Shown: positions 16,046 to 25,195 of the stretch, one piece after another | Layout of the letters: every line of letters starts with the position of its first letter | Position numbering within the stretch: the first letter of the stretch is position 1 | Assembly (NCBI RefSeq): GCF_016907655.1 | Contig: NZ_JAFBCL010000001.1 | Coordinates: 930,001-994,000, forward strand | DNA: 64,000 bases | Reading direction: 5' to 3' | DNA from: Saccharothrix algeriensis | GTDB lineage: Bacteria; Actinomycetota; Actinomycetes; Mycobacteriales; Pseudonocardiaceae | Position numbers and translations under genes: made by a program | Notes under the pieces: model-generated | What the model was told of the DNA's origin: nothing | What the model saw: the letters and a program-made list of their open reading frames with translations, nothing else | Databases searched by the model: none

Positions 16046-17018
16046 AGTGCACCCACTTCTTCTGCGCCCGGAACTGGATGGCGGTCAGCACCAGGATCAC
16101 CAGCAGCAGCACGAACGCCACGGCCGCCGCGTAGCCCTTGTCGTTGTCCACGAACGCCCGTTCGTAGAACAGGAACACGATCGTCTTGTTCTCGTCGATC
16201 GCCGGGTTGCGCAGCGCGGAGCTGTTCGTGCCCAGCATCAGGTAGATCACGTCGAACACCTGCAGCGCGCCGATGGAGGTCAGCACGGTGATGAAGAACG
16301 CGGTGGGGCTGAGCATCGGCAGCGTGATGGAGAAGAACTGCCGGATGCGGCCCGCGCCGTCCAGCTCGGCGGCCTCGTAGTAGTCGCGCGGGATGCCGTT
16401 GAGGCCGGCCGCGAAGATCACCATGTTGTAGCCGACGGTCATCCAGATGCCCACGACGACCGTGGCGTACAGGGCGAAGCGCGGGTCGGCCACCCAGTGC
16501 TGCCCGCTGATGCCGAACAGCGAGAGCACGTAGTTGACCAGGCCGAGGTCGCCGTTGTAAAGCCACCGCCACACCATGCCCACCGCGGCGGGCATGGTGA
16601 CCACGGGCAGGAAGTACAGCACCCGGTACACCGGCGCGCCGCGCAGGCCGGGCGTGTTGATCAGCGCGGCGAGCACCAGCGAGACGGGGACGCCGAGCAG
16701 CACCAGGCCCGCGTAGACCAGCGTGTTCTTCAGCGCCTTGAGCACTTCCGGGTCGCCCAGCAGCTTCGCGTAGTTCTCCAGGCCCACCCACCGGTGGCCG
16801 CCGAACGCGCCCCACTCGGTGAAGCTGAAGTACAGGGTCTGGAACACCGGCCAGATGTAGAAGGCCAGCAGGCCCAGGCCGGTCGGCGCGATGAAGGCCA
16901 GGCCCCACAGCCACTCCCGCCGCCCGGCGATGCCGGTGGGCCGGGACCTGCGCCGGGGTCCGCGCGCGGCGGGCGCTTCCGCCGCCGCGGCCACGGGCTG
17001 CTCCGCGACGGCGGTCAC
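16038..17018 (-). CDS. carbohydrate ABC transporter permease, MalF type
   Basis: GTG 17018 overlaps the TGA of the binding-protein gene (GTGA). 326 residues: a basic Ala/Pro/Arg N-terminus, six spans beginning LWGLAFIAPTGLGLLAFYIW, and the EAA loop YYEAAELDGAGRIRQFFSITLP. A long loop with GINGQ/SGQHWVADP-type sequence precedes span 4, as usual in MalF-like subunits. Second gene of the import operon. Confidence 0.93.
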   Translation of the reverse strand: MTAVAEQPVAAAAEAPAARGPRRRSRPTGIAGRREWLWGLAFIAPTGLGLLAFYIWPVFQTLYFSFTEWGAFGGHRWVGLENYAKLLGDPEVLKALKNTLVYAGLVLLGVPVSLVLAALINTPGLRGAPVYRVLYFLPVVTMPAAVGMVWRWLYNGDLGLVNYVLSLFGISGQHWVADPRFALYATVVVGIWMTVGYNMVIFAAGLNGIPRDYYEAAELDGAGRIRQFFSITLPMLSPTAFFITVLTSIGALQVFDVIYLMLGTNSSALRNPAIDENKTIVFLFYERAFVDNDKGYAAAVAFVLLLVILVLTAIQFRAQKKWVHYA

Positions 17019-18271
17019 TTCTCGTTGCCCAACTCGGCGTCCACTGCCTCGGCCAGCGACCTGGCGACCTCCGCGACGTCCTGCTCACCCGACCACGCCT
17101 TGAGCAGCGACTCCTCGGTCTTCTTCGTCCACGCCGCGGTGTTCTTGGAGCGCGGCAGCGGCACCGAGTCGGGCACCTGGTCCAGGAACGACTGGAGCCG
17201 GTACTGCGGCATCGCCTTGAGCCAGCCCTCCTGCGTGCCGTCGTGGGCGGAGATCACCGCGCCGGTCTCGGCCTGGATGCGCTGCGCCTCCCGGGACCCG
17301 GCGAACACCGCGAACTGCGCGGCCTGCTCGGGGTGCTCGGACTTCGCGTAGACCACGTTGGACAGGCCGTGGATGACGACGGCCTCCTGCTTGCCCCTGG
17401 GCAGCGGCGCGACGTCCACCTTGCCGGTCAGGTCGGCGTTCTTGGCGAACCCGACGGCCTCCCACGAGCCGCCGTAGTACATCGCGACCTTGCCGGAGGA
17501 GAACATCTGCGCGGGCTCGGTGTCCGACATCTGCTGGACGGTCGGCGACACCTTGTCCTTGTTGATCAGGTCGACCCAGAACCGCAGGCCCTCGATCGTC
17601 GCCGGGTCGCCGAAACCGGACTTCTTCCCGTCCGGCGCGATGACCGAGCCGCCGGCCTGGAAGATCGTGTTGTAGTAGTTGGCCTGCGAGTCGGCCGCCG
17701 CGGCGATCCCGTACTGCCCCTTGGCCGGGTCGGTCAGCTTCCGCGCGGCCTCGCGCAGGTCGTCCCACGTCCAGTCCGCGGTCGGGTGGGCCACGCCGGC
17801 CGCGTCGAACAGCGCCTTGTTGTACCAGAGGCCGATCGTGTCGAAGTCCTTGGGCAGGCCGTACTTCTTGTCCTCGAAGGTGTAGAGGTCGACCAGCTGC
17901 CGGGGGTAGGCCCCGGTGTCGACCCCGGCGGCGGCGATCTGCTCGTCCAGCGGCAGCAGCACGCCCTGCGAGGCGTAGAGCTGGAACCGGGGGCCGTTCA
18001 TCCAGAACACGTCGGGGGCGCTGCCGCCGGTGACCGCCGTCTGGAGCTTGGTCCAGTACTCCTTGTTGGAGGTGAGCTGGACCTTCACGTCGACGTCCGG
18101 GTGGGACTTCTCGAACTCGGCCGCGATCTTCTCCATCGCGGGCACCTGCTCCTTGTCCCAGACCGCGTAGGTGAGGGTGACGGGCCCGTCCGAGGACGCC
18201 GCGCCGCCACAGGCGCCGGCTCCCAGGACGGCCACCGCCGCCAGGGCCACCTTCCACCAACGATTGCTCAT
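17015..18271 (-). CDS. extracellular sugar-binding lipoprotein (ABC solute-binding, family 1)
   Basis: ATG 18271 with GGAG four bases upstream gives 418 residues; the longer open frame to 18376 lacks a ribosome site and adds non-homologous sequence. A lipoprotein signal ends at Cys21 (LGAGAC). The mature part has family features PDVFWMNGPRFQLYASQG, TIGLWYNKALFDAAGV and MFSSGKVAMYYGGSWE, typical of maltose/oligosaccharide-binding proteins. First gene of the operon, so it sets substrate specificity; the sugar is not predictable. Confidence 0.93.
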   Translation of the reverse strand: MSNRWWKVALAAVAVLGAGACGGAASSDGPVTLTYAVWDKEQVPAMEKIAAEFEKSHPDVDVKVQLTSNKEYWTKLQTAVTGGSAPDVFWMNGPRFQLYASQGVLLPLDEQIAAAGVDTGAYPRQLVDLYTFEDKKYGLPKDFDTIGLWYNKALFDAAGVAHPTADWTWDDLREAARKLTDPAKGQYGIAAAADSQANYYNTIFQAGGSVIAPDGKKSGFGDPATIEGLRFWVDLINKDKVSPTVQQMSDTEPAQMFSSGKVAMYYGGSWEAVGFAKNADLTGKVDVAPLPRGKQEAVVIHGLSNVVYAKSEHPEQAAQFAVFAGSREAQRIQAETGAVISAHDGTQEGWLKAMPQYRLQSFLDQVPDSVPLPRSKNTAAWTKKTEESLLKAWSGEQDVAEVARSLAEAVDAELGNEK

Positions 18272-18845
18272 CCAGACTCCTCGCGCTGCTCTGCGCCGCC
18301 GGCCGTGACACTGCCGACCGGGGTCGACAGCCGTTGCGATGGAGCGGACACTACGTGCGCAATGTTGCTCAGTCAACGGCGGTTTGAGACATCTTCGAGC
18401 AAGTCATCCACCGCCGACTGCAATGACACGGCCGAACGGACCAGTCCTGTTGTAGTCCTCCGCCCCGCGCGGCAGCCGGTCGACCCCCCGAGCCCGCCGA
18501 CCCGACAGCGGACGGCACCGGAGCGGTGTCCGGGCGTGACGGGAAGGGCCCGGCGGGCGGCGCCGAACGGGCACGGCGGACGGCGCCGGGCGGCGCGGGG
18601 CGGGCACGGCGGGCGGCGGGCGGCCGGGCGCGGGCAGCGACGCCCGCCGCGTCGCGGCGAGCCGTTCCGCAGAAATCGGGCATTGCGCCGACCGGGCGCG
18701 CCGGGCGCGCCGGATTGCGGTTCACCGAAAGCCGCGAAGTCGGGTATTCCGGTTCACCTGTCATTGGATCATAAATTGTCCGCACCCGGTTCCCGTACCG
18801 CCGTGCGGGCCCGGTGAACGGCGTCCTGCTCCGCTCAACGGCGCA
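18272..18845. other. gene-free region between importer operon and EPS locus
   Basis: No ORF with believable protein content was seen on either strand. The part near 18360 may hold the importer promoter/operator: GTTG-CTCAGT-CAAC at 18364-18377 is a small inverted repeat. 18540-18660 is a monotonous GC-rich GGCGGG/CGGGCG stretch. 18700-18800 is distinctly less GC-rich, as expected of a promoter region. Confidence 0.6.
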
Positions 18846-18873
18846 TTGCCGGACCAACGCCCGCCGGTACTGT
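18846..18873 (+). promoter_or_regulatory. leaderless promoter of the GH114-like gene
   Basis: TTGCCG (18846-18851), 16-bp spacer, TACTGT (18868-18873). The -10 lies 12 nt before the GTG at 18880, placing +1 on the start codon; no Shine-Dalgarno is present. Confidence 0.5.
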
Positions 18874-18879
18874 GTAGCC

Positions 18880-19785
18880 GTGGCGGATCGCCGTTTCCTC
18901 CCCCTTCTCCTGGCCCTGCTCACCGGAGTGGTCGGCTGCCACCCGGGACCGCCGGCGCCGCCCATTCCGACCGGATCGGGCGGCGGGCTGGTCTACCAGC
19001 TCCAGGGGTACGCGGACGGGCGGCTGGACGCGGTGGCCGGCGCGTCGGCCCGGTTCGCCGTGATCGACCTCGCGCGCGACGGCGGGGACTCCTACTTCAC
19101 CCCGGCGGAGATCGCCCGGGTGAGGGAGTCGGGCACAACGGTGCTCGCCTACTTCGAGATCGGCTCGATCGAGTCGTTCCGCCCGGACTTCGCCGAGGTC
19201 CGCGCCGACCCGGCCGACCTGCTGCTCAACGAGTGGCCGAGCTGGCCCGGCGAGCACTTCGTCCGCTACTGGGAGCCGAGCTGGTGGGAGGTGGCCGTCC
19301 GGCCACGGCTGGACCGCGCCCTGGCCGCCGGCTTCGACGGCGTCTACCTGGACACGCCGCTGGCCTACGAGGAGATCGACCTGGGCCTGCTCGACGGCGA
19401 GGGGCGCGACGAGCTGGGCCGCCGGATGGTCGACCTGCTGGTCCGGGTCAGCGAGCACGTCGAGCGCGCCCGGCCGGGCTTCCTGGTCTTCCCGCAGAAC
19501 TCGCCGGAACTGCTGCGCCACCCCGGCTACCTGGCCGCGGTGGACGGCATCGGCCTGGAGGAGCTGTTCTACGAGGCCACCGACCGGCCGTGCTCGGCGG
19601 ATTACTGCCGGAGCAACCTCGCAGCCACCAGGGAGCTGCGGAAAGCCGGGAAGACGGTGTTGGCGGTGGACTACGCGACCGATCCGGAGAACGTCGCGAT
19701 CGCCTGCCGCCGCTATCGCGAGGAAGGGTTCGAGGGGTATGTGACGGTACGCGCGCTGGACCGGATCAGCGCGCCGTGCCGGTGA
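18880..19785 (+). CDS. GH114-like endo-alpha-1,4-polygalactosaminidase lipoprotein
   Basis: GTG 18880 (VADRRFLPLLLALLTGVVGC) gives 301 residues, with a lipobox Cys at 20, so the protein is surface-anchored. The (beta/alpha)8 fold of the DUF297/TM1410 family is recognisable: VYQLQGY, FAVIDLARDGG, TVLAYFEIGSIESFRPDF, GFDGVYLDTPLAYEEID, and VFPQNSPELL. The conserved acidic residues in YFEIG and YLDTPLAY are in place. Relatives include fungal Ega3 and the N-terminal hydrolase of PelA, which cut alpha-1,4-galactosamine polymers. Next to a PelF-like transferase and CE18-type deacetylases, the likely job is trimming or releasing a cationic galactosamine-rich exopolysaccharide. An upstream in-frame start at 18814 is less likely because it hides the lipoprotein signal. 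Confidence 0.82.
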   Translation: MADRRFLPLLLALLTGVVGCHPGPPAPPIPTGSGGGLVYQLQGYADGRLDAVAGASARFAVIDLARDGGDSYFTPAEIARVRESGTTVLAYFEIGSIESFRPDFAEVRADPADLLLNEWPSWPGEHFVRYWEPSWWEVAVRPRLDRALAAGFDGVYLDTPLAYEEIDLGLLDGEGRDELGRRMVDLLVRVSEHVERARPGFLVFPQNSPELLRHPGYLAAVDGIGLEELFYEATDRPCSADYCRSNLAATRELRKAGKTVLAVDYATDPENVAIACRRYREEGFEGYVTVRALDRISAPCR

Positions 19786-19820
19786 CCGCGCAAAAGCACC
19801 GGACGGACAAGGAGCGGAAT

Positions 19821-21131
19821 GTGACGGACGTGTCGCCCGAATTGCGTCGGGTCGGAATAGTCGGAATGGGTTACGTCGGCCTGACCCTGGCCGCCGCGAT
19901 GGCCCGGCGGGGGTACGAGGTGCACGGCGTCGACACCCAGTCCGCCGTGCTGGACTCGCTGTCGCGGGGCCGTCCGCACATCTTCGAGCCCGGCGTCGAG
20001 GAGGTCTTCGGCGAGTGGGTCGGCAAGCGCATCTTCCTGTCGCCGGAGCTGCCCGACAACGGGGTGGACGCGGCGGTCATCTGCGTCTCCACGCCGGTGG
20101 ACCAGGCCGGGCACGAGCCGTACCTGGACAACCTGGCCGCCGCCGCCGAGCAGATCGCGAAGCGGTGCTCGCCGGACACCCTGGTGGTGGTGCGCAGCAC
20201 GGTCCCGGTCGGCGCGACCCGGTCGGTCGTGCTGCCCCGCCTGGTCGACGCGTGGGGCTCGGCCCGGCTGGTGATGGCGCCCGAGCGCACCATCCAGGGC
20301 CAGGCGCTGCGCGAGCTGGTCGAGCTGCCGCAGGTCGTCGGCGGCCTGGACGCGGAGAGCCTGCGGCTGGGCGTCGAGCTGTTCGGCGGGCTGTCGAGCC
20401 AGGTCGTGCCGGTGTCCGGGCTGGAGACCGCCGAGCTGGTCAAGCTGACCAACAACTGCCACACCGACGTGATCTACTCCTTCGGCAACGAGGTCGCCCG
20501 GCTGACCGAGCGGCTGGGCCTGGACCCGCTGGAGGTGATCCGGGCGACCAACCTGGACTACCCCCGGCCCGACATCGCCAAGCCGGGCTACGTCGGCGGC
20601 GGCTGCCTGTCCAAGGACCCCTACATCCTGCTCTCCAGCGCCGAGCGGGCCGGGTACCCGCTGCCGCTGATCCGCGCGGCCCGCGAGGTCAACGAGGAGA
20701 CCCCGGTGCACGTCGCCGGCCGGGTGGTCGACCTGATGGCGCAGACCGGCGGCCGGACGCTGCTGGTGCTGGGCTGGGCCTACAAGGGCTGGCCGCCCAC
20801 CGACGACATGCGCGGCACGCCGATCGCGTCGATGATGCCCGCGTTCACCGCCGCCGGGCTGCGGGTGCTCGGGCACGACCCGCTGGTCCCCGACGACGTG
20901 GTCCGCGGCTACGGCGGCGAGCCGGTCGGGCTGGCCGACGGGTTCGCGGCGGCCGACGCGGTGCTGGTGATCACCGACCACCCGGAGTACCGGGGGCTGG
21001 ACGTCGACGCCGTGCTGCCGGGGTCGAACGTCCGCCTGGTCTACGACTCGTGGCGCGTGCTCGACGGCGACCGGGTCGCCGGGCACGGCGTGCGCTACGC
21101 CGGCCTGGGCTACGAGCGGGGCGAGCGGTGA
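19821..21131 (+). CDS. UDP-sugar 6-dehydrogenase (UDP-Glc/UDP-ManNAc dehydrogenase family)
   Basis: GTG 19821 behind AGGAGCGG gives 436 residues. The Rossmann motif VGIVGMGYVGLTLAAAMARRG starts the N-domain, followed by VICVSTPVD, then RSTVPVGAT. The catalytic Cys is in GGGCLSKDPY, and the C-domain has LGWAYKGWPPTDDMRGTP. These enzymes oxidise a UDP-hexose or UDP-HexNAc to the uronic acid in two NAD-dependent steps. Sequence style is closer to WecC/WbpA-like dehydrogenases than to Ugd, but the substrate cannot be fixed. Gene overlaps the epimerase by 4 nt. Confidence 0.9.
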   Translation: MTDVSPELRRVGIVGMGYVGLTLAAAMARRGYEVHGVDTQSAVLDSLSRGRPHIFEPGVEEVFGEWVGKRIFLSPELPDNGVDAAVICVSTPVDQAGHEPYLDNLAAAAEQIAKRCSPDTLVVVRSTVPVGATRSVVLPRLVDAWGSARLVMAPERTIQGQALRELVELPQVVGGLDAESLRLGVELFGGLSSQVVPVSGLETAELVKLTNNCHTDVIYSFGNEVARLTERLGLDPLEVIRATNLDYPRPDIAKPGYVGGGCLSKDPYILLSSAERAGYPLPLIRAAREVNEETPVHVAGRVVDLMAQTGGRTLLVLGWAYKGWPPTDDMRGTPIASMMPAFTAAGLRVLGHDPLVPDDVVRGYGGEPVGLADGFAAADAVLVITDHPEYRGLDVDAVLPGSNVRLVYDSWRVLDGDRVAGHGVRYAGLGYERGER

Positions 21132-22078
21132 GGGCGCTGCTGCTGGGTGGCGCCGGGTTCATCGGCGTGCACCTGGCCCGGCGGCTGCTGGCCGACGGCC
21201 ACGAGGTCGGCATCGTGGACGACTTCTCGCGCGGGCGGGACGACCCGGAGCTGGCGGCGCTGGACGTGCCGGTGTTCTCCGCCGACCTCACCGACCCGGC
21301 GGCGCTCGCGGCCGTCCCCGGCGACTACGACCACGTCTACCTGCTGGCCGCGGTGGTCGGCGTGCGCAACGTCGAGCGCGACCCGGAGCGGGTGATCCGG
21401 GTCAACACCCTGGCCGTGCTCAACGCGCTGGCGTGGGTGAAGCCGCACCAGAAGCTGTTCTTCGCCTCCACCAGCGAGACCTACGCGGGCGGGGTGACCG
21501 CGGGAGTGGTGCCGGTGCCCACGCCCGAGACCGTCCCGCTGGTGGTGCAGGACGTCACCGCGCCGAGGTTCGCCTACGGCATCAGCAAGATGCTCGGCGA
21601 GGCCGCGGTGGTGCACGCCGGGCGGGCCAAGGGCGTGCCGGTCGTGGTCGGCCGGTTCCACAACGTCTACGGCCCCCGGATGGGCGCGGACCACGTCATC
21701 CCCGAGCTGTCGCTGCGGGCGATCCGGCAGGAGGACCCGTTCCGGGTCTACGGCGCGGACCAGTTCCGGGCGTTCTGCCACGTGGACGACGCGGTGGACG
21801 CGGTGGTGCGGCTGATGGCCGCCGACGACGCGGCCGGCCGCATCGTGCACATCGGCAACGACTCGGTGGAGACCAACATCGGCGAGCTGACCGAGCTGGT
21901 GCTCAAGGTGGCCGGGCACGCGCCGCGGCTGGAGCACGTGCCCGCGCCGCAGGGCTCGGTGCACCGGCGGTGCCCCGACCTCACCGCGCTGCGGGAGCTG
22001 ACCGGCTTCGAGCCGGCCGTGTCGCTGGAGGACGGGGTCCGGCGGACCTTCGAGTGGTACCGCGACAACTGGGCGTGA
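21128..22078 (+). CDS. NAD-dependent sugar epimerase/dehydratase (extended SDR)
   Basis: GTG 21128 overlaps the previous stop (GTGA); 316 residues. The N-terminus LLLGGAGFIGVHLARRLL has the extended-SDR GGxGFIG motif. It has a catalytic region SSTSETYAG (reads FFASTSETYAGG), the YGISK catalytic Tyr-Lys, and GRFHNVYGPRM. This is the pattern of UDP-Glc(NAc) 4-epimerases and related 4,6-dehydratases. In a galactosamine-polymer locus a UDP-GlcNAc/GalNAc 4-epimerase would supply the donor sugar, by analogy with fungal Uge3; this is inference. Confidence 0.88.
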   Translation: MRALLLGGAGFIGVHLARRLLADGHEVGIVDDFSRGRDDPELAALDVPVFSADLTDPAALAAVPGDYDHVYLLAAVVGVRNVERDPERVIRVNTLAVLNALAWVKPHQKLFFASTSETYAGGVTAGVVPVPTPETVPLVVQDVTAPRFAYGISKMLGEAAVVHAGRAKGVPVVVGRFHNVYGPRMGADHVIPELSLRAIRQEDPFRVYGADQFRAFCHVDDAVDAVVRLMAADDAAGRIVHIGNDSVETNIGELTELVLKVAGHAPRLEHVPAPQGSVHRRCPDLTALRELTGFEPAVSLEDGVRRTFEWYRDNWA

Positions 22079-22086
22079 GGTCCCGG

Positions 22087-22124
22087 GTGGGTGGAAAGGT
22101 CGTCGTCACGGCCGTTCCACCCAC
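22087..22124. terminator. bidirectional terminator between convergent EPS operons
   Basis: 10-bp arms GTGGGTGGAA (22087-22096) and TTCCACCCAC (22115-22124), extended inside by GGTCGT/ACGGCC with one G-T wobble. It lies exactly between the stops of the two convergent epimerase genes. Confidence 0.75.
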
Positions 22125-22133
22125 TCACGCGCG

Positions 22134-23048
22134 TCAGCGGGACGCGGCCCACAGGTCGTGGACCGAGGCGCGCAGGTCGTGCCGGGGCGACCAGCCCAGC
22201 GCCCGGCGGACCCGGGTCAGGTCCGCCTCGATCCAGCCCACCGCGCCGGACCGGGCGGGCGCGGGGTCGGCCTCCACGACCCGGCCGGTGAACCCGGCCG
22301 CCTCGACCAGCAGCTTGACCGCTTCCCGCACCGGGACCGCCGCGCCGCTGCCGACGTTGAGCACCGGCTCGGGCGCGCCGTCCGCCAGCGCCGCCGCCGC
22401 GACCGCGCCGGCCACGTCGCGCACGTCGACGAAGTCCCGGTGCGCGTCGAGCGGCCCGAGCCGGACGTCGCCGCCGGGCGCCGCCGCCCGGATCGCCGCC
22501 GCCGCCCGGCCGAGCACCGTGTCGGCGGGCATCCCCGCCCCGATCGGGTTGAACACCCGCAGCACCACCGCGTCCAGCCGACCCGCGCCGACCGCCGCCC
22601 GGACCAGCGCGGTGCCCGCGGACTTGGTGATGCCGTAGGGGGCGACCGGGGCGACCGGGGCGTCCTCGGCGACCGGCACGCCGTCGGGCACCACCCCGTA
22701 CTCCGCCGCGGACCCGAGCGCGACCAGCCGGGCCGCCGGCGCGGCGGCCGGTATCGCGTCGAGCAGCCGGGCGGTGGCCGTCACGTTGGCCGCCACCAGC
22801 TCCGCGAGCGTCCCGCCGAGCAGGCCGACGCAGTTGACCACCGCGTCCGGCGCGGTCGCGCGCAGCAGGTCGGCGAGGTCGTCCGGGCTGCCCGCCACCA
22901 GGTCGTGGCGGGCCCAGCCCCGCTCGTCCGGCGCCGTCCGGCCGACCCGGACGACCCGCGCGCCGCGCGGGTGCGCCGCCAGCGCCCGGTCGACCTCGCG
23001 GCCGAGGTACCCCGAGGCGCCGAACAGCAGCACCCGGGCGACGGTCAC
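22134..23048 (-). CDS. NAD(P)-dependent nucleotide-sugar epimerase/reductase (SDR)
   Basis: GTG 23048 overlaps the stop of the nucleotidyltransferase gene by 4 nt; 304 residues. Starts VARVLLFGASGYLGREVDRAL (GxxGxxG), with ALGSAAEYG, the YGITKSAG catalytic Tyr-Lys, and LRVFNPIGAGMP. It resembles GDP- or dTDP-sugar 4-epimerase/4-keto-reductases. Last gene of the minus-strand EPS operon, presumably completing a precursor made from the sugar-1-P activated by the upstream enzyme. Confidence 0.85.
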   Translation of the reverse strand: MTVARVLLFGASGYLGREVDRALAAHPRGARVVRVGRTAPDERGWARHDLVAGSPDDLADLLRATAPDAVVNCVGLLGGTLAELVAANVTATARLLDAIPAAAPAARLVALGSAAEYGVVPDGVPVAEDAPVAPVAPYGITKSAGTALVRAAVGAGRLDAVVLRVFNPIGAGMPADTVLGRAAAAIRAAAPGGDVRLGPLDAHRDFVDVRDVAGAVAAAALADGAPEPVLNVGSGAAVPVREAVKLLVEAAGFTGRVVEADPAPARSGAVGWIEADLTRVRRALGWSPRHDLRASVHDLWAASR

Positions 23049-23788
23049 GAGACCGCTCCCAGCGGCGCCGTGCTGCGCGGACCGGGCAGCAGCGCCGAGC
23101 GCACCTGCTCGAAGCACCGGTTCGCCTCGTCGTAGTCGTCGGGGCGGCCGATGTCGAGCCAGTAGCCGTCGAACTCGTAGGCGGCGGGCCCCTGGTCGCG
23201 GGCCAGCAGGTCGAGCACCAGCTCGTCGAGCCCGAACGGGACGTCGCGCGGGTACGGCGCGAGCGTCTCGCGGGCCATCGCGTAGACGCCCATGCTCACG
23301 CCGTAGGACAGCTCGGGCTTCTCCACGAACTCCACGATCCGCCCGTGGTCGGTCTCCAGCGTGCCGAAGTCGATCTTCACCTTGCGCCGGTAGGTGGCCA
23401 CCGTCAGCGGCGCGCCGGCGGCCATGTGGTGGTCGAGCAGGTCGAGGTAGTCCAGGTCGGTCAGCACGTCCCCGTTCATCACCAGGAACTGCTCCGGCAG
23501 CCGGTCCAGGAAGTTGAGCAGGGGCCCGATGGTGGACAGCGGCTTGGTCTCCTCCGCGTAGTCCACCTCGATGTCCCACTTGGCCCCGTCGCCCACGAAC
23601 GCCCGGATCAGCGCGCCGAGGTGGCCGATGGCGAGGGTGACGCGCTTGAAGGAGTGCGCGCGCAGCTGCTGGAGGATGATGTCGAGGATCGCGTACTCCT
23701 CGCCGATGGGGACCAAGGGCTTGGGCAGCGCCGTGGTGTAGGGCCGCAGTCGCACACCCTGACCGCCGGCGAGTATCACCGCGTGCAT
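23045..23788 (-). CDS. sugar-1-phosphate nucleotidyltransferase
   Basis: 247 residues from ATG 23788. The N-terminal signature VILAGGQGVRLRPYTTALPKPLVPIG is the nucleotide-binding loop with the catalytic Arg and Lys. GDVL holds the metal-binding Asp, and FVEKPELS and YWLDIGRPDDYDEAN are typical of the glucose-1-P/mannose-1-P nucleotidyltransferase family. At 247 residues it lacks any C-terminal hexapeptide domain, like RfbF/RmlA-type minimal enzymes. It makes an NDP-sugar in the cytoplasm for the neighbouring SDR and glycosyltransferase. Confidence 0.92.
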   Translation of the reverse strand: MHAVILAGGQGVRLRPYTTALPKPLVPIGEEYAILDIILQQLRAHSFKRVTLAIGHLGALIRAFVGDGAKWDIEVDYAEETKPLSTIGPLLNFLDRLPEQFLVMNGDVLTDLDYLDLLDHHMAAGAPLTVATYRRKVKIDFGTLETDHGRIVEFVEKPELSYGVSMGVYAMARETLAPYPRDVPFGLDELVLDLLARDQGPAAYEFDGYWLDIGRPDDYDEANRCFEQVRSALLPGPRSTAPLGAVS

Positions 23789-23806
23789 TCGGGGTTTCCC
23801 CTTCCG

Positions 23807-25195
23807 TCATCTGTAGTGGCGAACTTGTCCGACGCTCCGCCGGAGCGCCGCGAGCAGGATGACCGACAGGACGGCGCAGGCCCCGGCGAAGACCGGCACG
23901 TCCAGGTGGGCGCCCGGGTCGCCGGCGGTGGCGGCGACCAGCACGACGTCCAGCAGCAGCACCGCGCCCAGGCAGGCCGAGGCCCAGCCCGCGCCGCCGG
24001 TGCGGATCAGCACGAAACCGAGGAAGAACGCGCCGCCGAGCACGATGTGCGCGTCGATCAGCAGCGCGCCGTGCACGGTCAGCGCACCGGCCCACTTGAG
24101 CGCGGCCAGCAGCGCCAGGGCGACCGCGCCGAGCGCGAGCAGGCAGGTGGCGAACTCGCGCAGCAGCAGCCGCCACATCGCCCGGTCGAACAGCTCGGGC
24201 GAGGGCGTGCTCCGCAGCAGGGCGGCGGCCTGCTCGAACAGCCGGTGGACCCGCCACTCGACCGCGCCCATGCCGATCACCAGGGGCGTCACGCCGACGG
24301 CGAGGTCCACCGGGCCCATGACGTAGCGCGCGTCGGCGTGCAGCAGGAACGCCGCGCACAGCGCCGCGTAGACCGTGCTGGGCAGCGCGCCCAGCGCCAG
24401 CACCCGGGCGGGCGGCACCTGGCCGGGGTCGCCGGTCGGCCCGGTGAGCCCCGCGCGGCGCGCGAAGCCCAGCGCGAGCGCCACCGAGCAGCCGCCCAGC
24501 ACCAGCACGGGCGCCACCGGCCAGTCGGCGTAGCCCGTCGCCAGGTGCACCAGCCCGGCGGCGGTCACCGGCAGCATGGCGGCCAGCAGCCGCCCCTCCG
24601 CGCGGTGGAAGACGAGGATGCCCGACGCGATCTGGAACCCGGTCTGCGCCAGCACGAACAGCACCAGCGCCGGCCCGCCGCCGAACCACCGGTGCAGCAC
24701 CAGCGCGCCGGCCAGCGCCAGCGCCAGGCCGACGCCGCCGAGCAGCAGCATCGAGCGCGCCGCCACCCGCGCGGCGCCCGCGCCGGCCAGCCGGTGGGCG
24801 ACCCAGCTCGTGCCCGCGCCCCAGATCCACCCGGTGGTGGTCGCGAAGATCAGGCCGCGCAGCATCCCCGGGCCGCCGAGGACCGCGAACACCGCGGGGT
24901 AGGCGGCGCTGGGCATCAGGTACAGCACGCCGTGCGACACGTCGGTCCACCACCGGCGGGGCGGTTCGCCGCCGTCGGGCCCGCCGTCGGGCGCCGCGCC
25001 GGCCGCCGCGTCGGGCGCTTCGGCCAGCAGCCGGAGGTGGACCTCCTGCGCCAGCTCGAAGACGTCGGCCGTCCCGTACCGCTCGACGGCCGCGTCGTCG
25101 GTGACGCCCTGGCTCTCCAGCACCGCCGCGACCTGCAGCTCATCCACCGGTTCGGGCAGCAGCGGCCGGATGCGGCCGACCAGCTCGTCCAGCAT
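23807..25195 (-). CDS. polytopic membrane protein, PelG-like candidate
   Basis: ATG 25195 (TGATG overlap with the PelF-like gene) gives 462 residues. The first about 80 are hydrophilic and helical (LPEPVDELQVAAVLESQGV ... YGTADVFELAQEV), a segment seen at the start of various actinobacterial membrane proteins. About 12 hydrophobic spans follow. Length and span number match PelG, the flippase-like partner of PelF, and the gene directly follows a PelF-like transferase. Sequence similarity to PelG itself is not obvious by eye, so the role (moving the polymer across the membrane) is inferred from position and topology. Confidence 0.6.
   Translation of the reverse strand: MLDELVGRIRPLLPEPVDELQVAAVLESQGVTDDAAVERYGTADVFELAQEVHLRLLAEAPDAAAGAAPDGGPDGGEPPRRWWTDVSHGVLYLMPSAAYPAVFAVLGGPGMLRGLIFATTTGWIWGAGTSWVAHRLAGAGAARVAARSMLLLGGVGLALALAGALVLHRWFGGGPALVLFVLAQTGFQIASGILVFHRAEGRLLAAMLPVTAAGLVHLATGYADWPVAPVLVLGGCSVALALGFARRAGLTGPTGDPGQVPPARVLALGALPSTVYAALCAAFLLHADARYVMGPVDLAVGVTPLVIGMGAVEWRVHRLFEQAAALLRSTPSPELFDRAMWRLLLREFATCLLALGAVALALLAALKWAGALTVHGALLIDAHIVLGGAFFLGFVLIRTGGAGWASACLGAVLLLDVVLVAATAGDPGAHLDVPVFAGACAVLSVILLAALRRSVGQVRHYR

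Noticed and set aside
18272..18845. Divergent repressor gene upstream of the sugar importer
   Set aside because: No LacI-, ROK- or GntR-type helix-turn-helix could be read in any frame.
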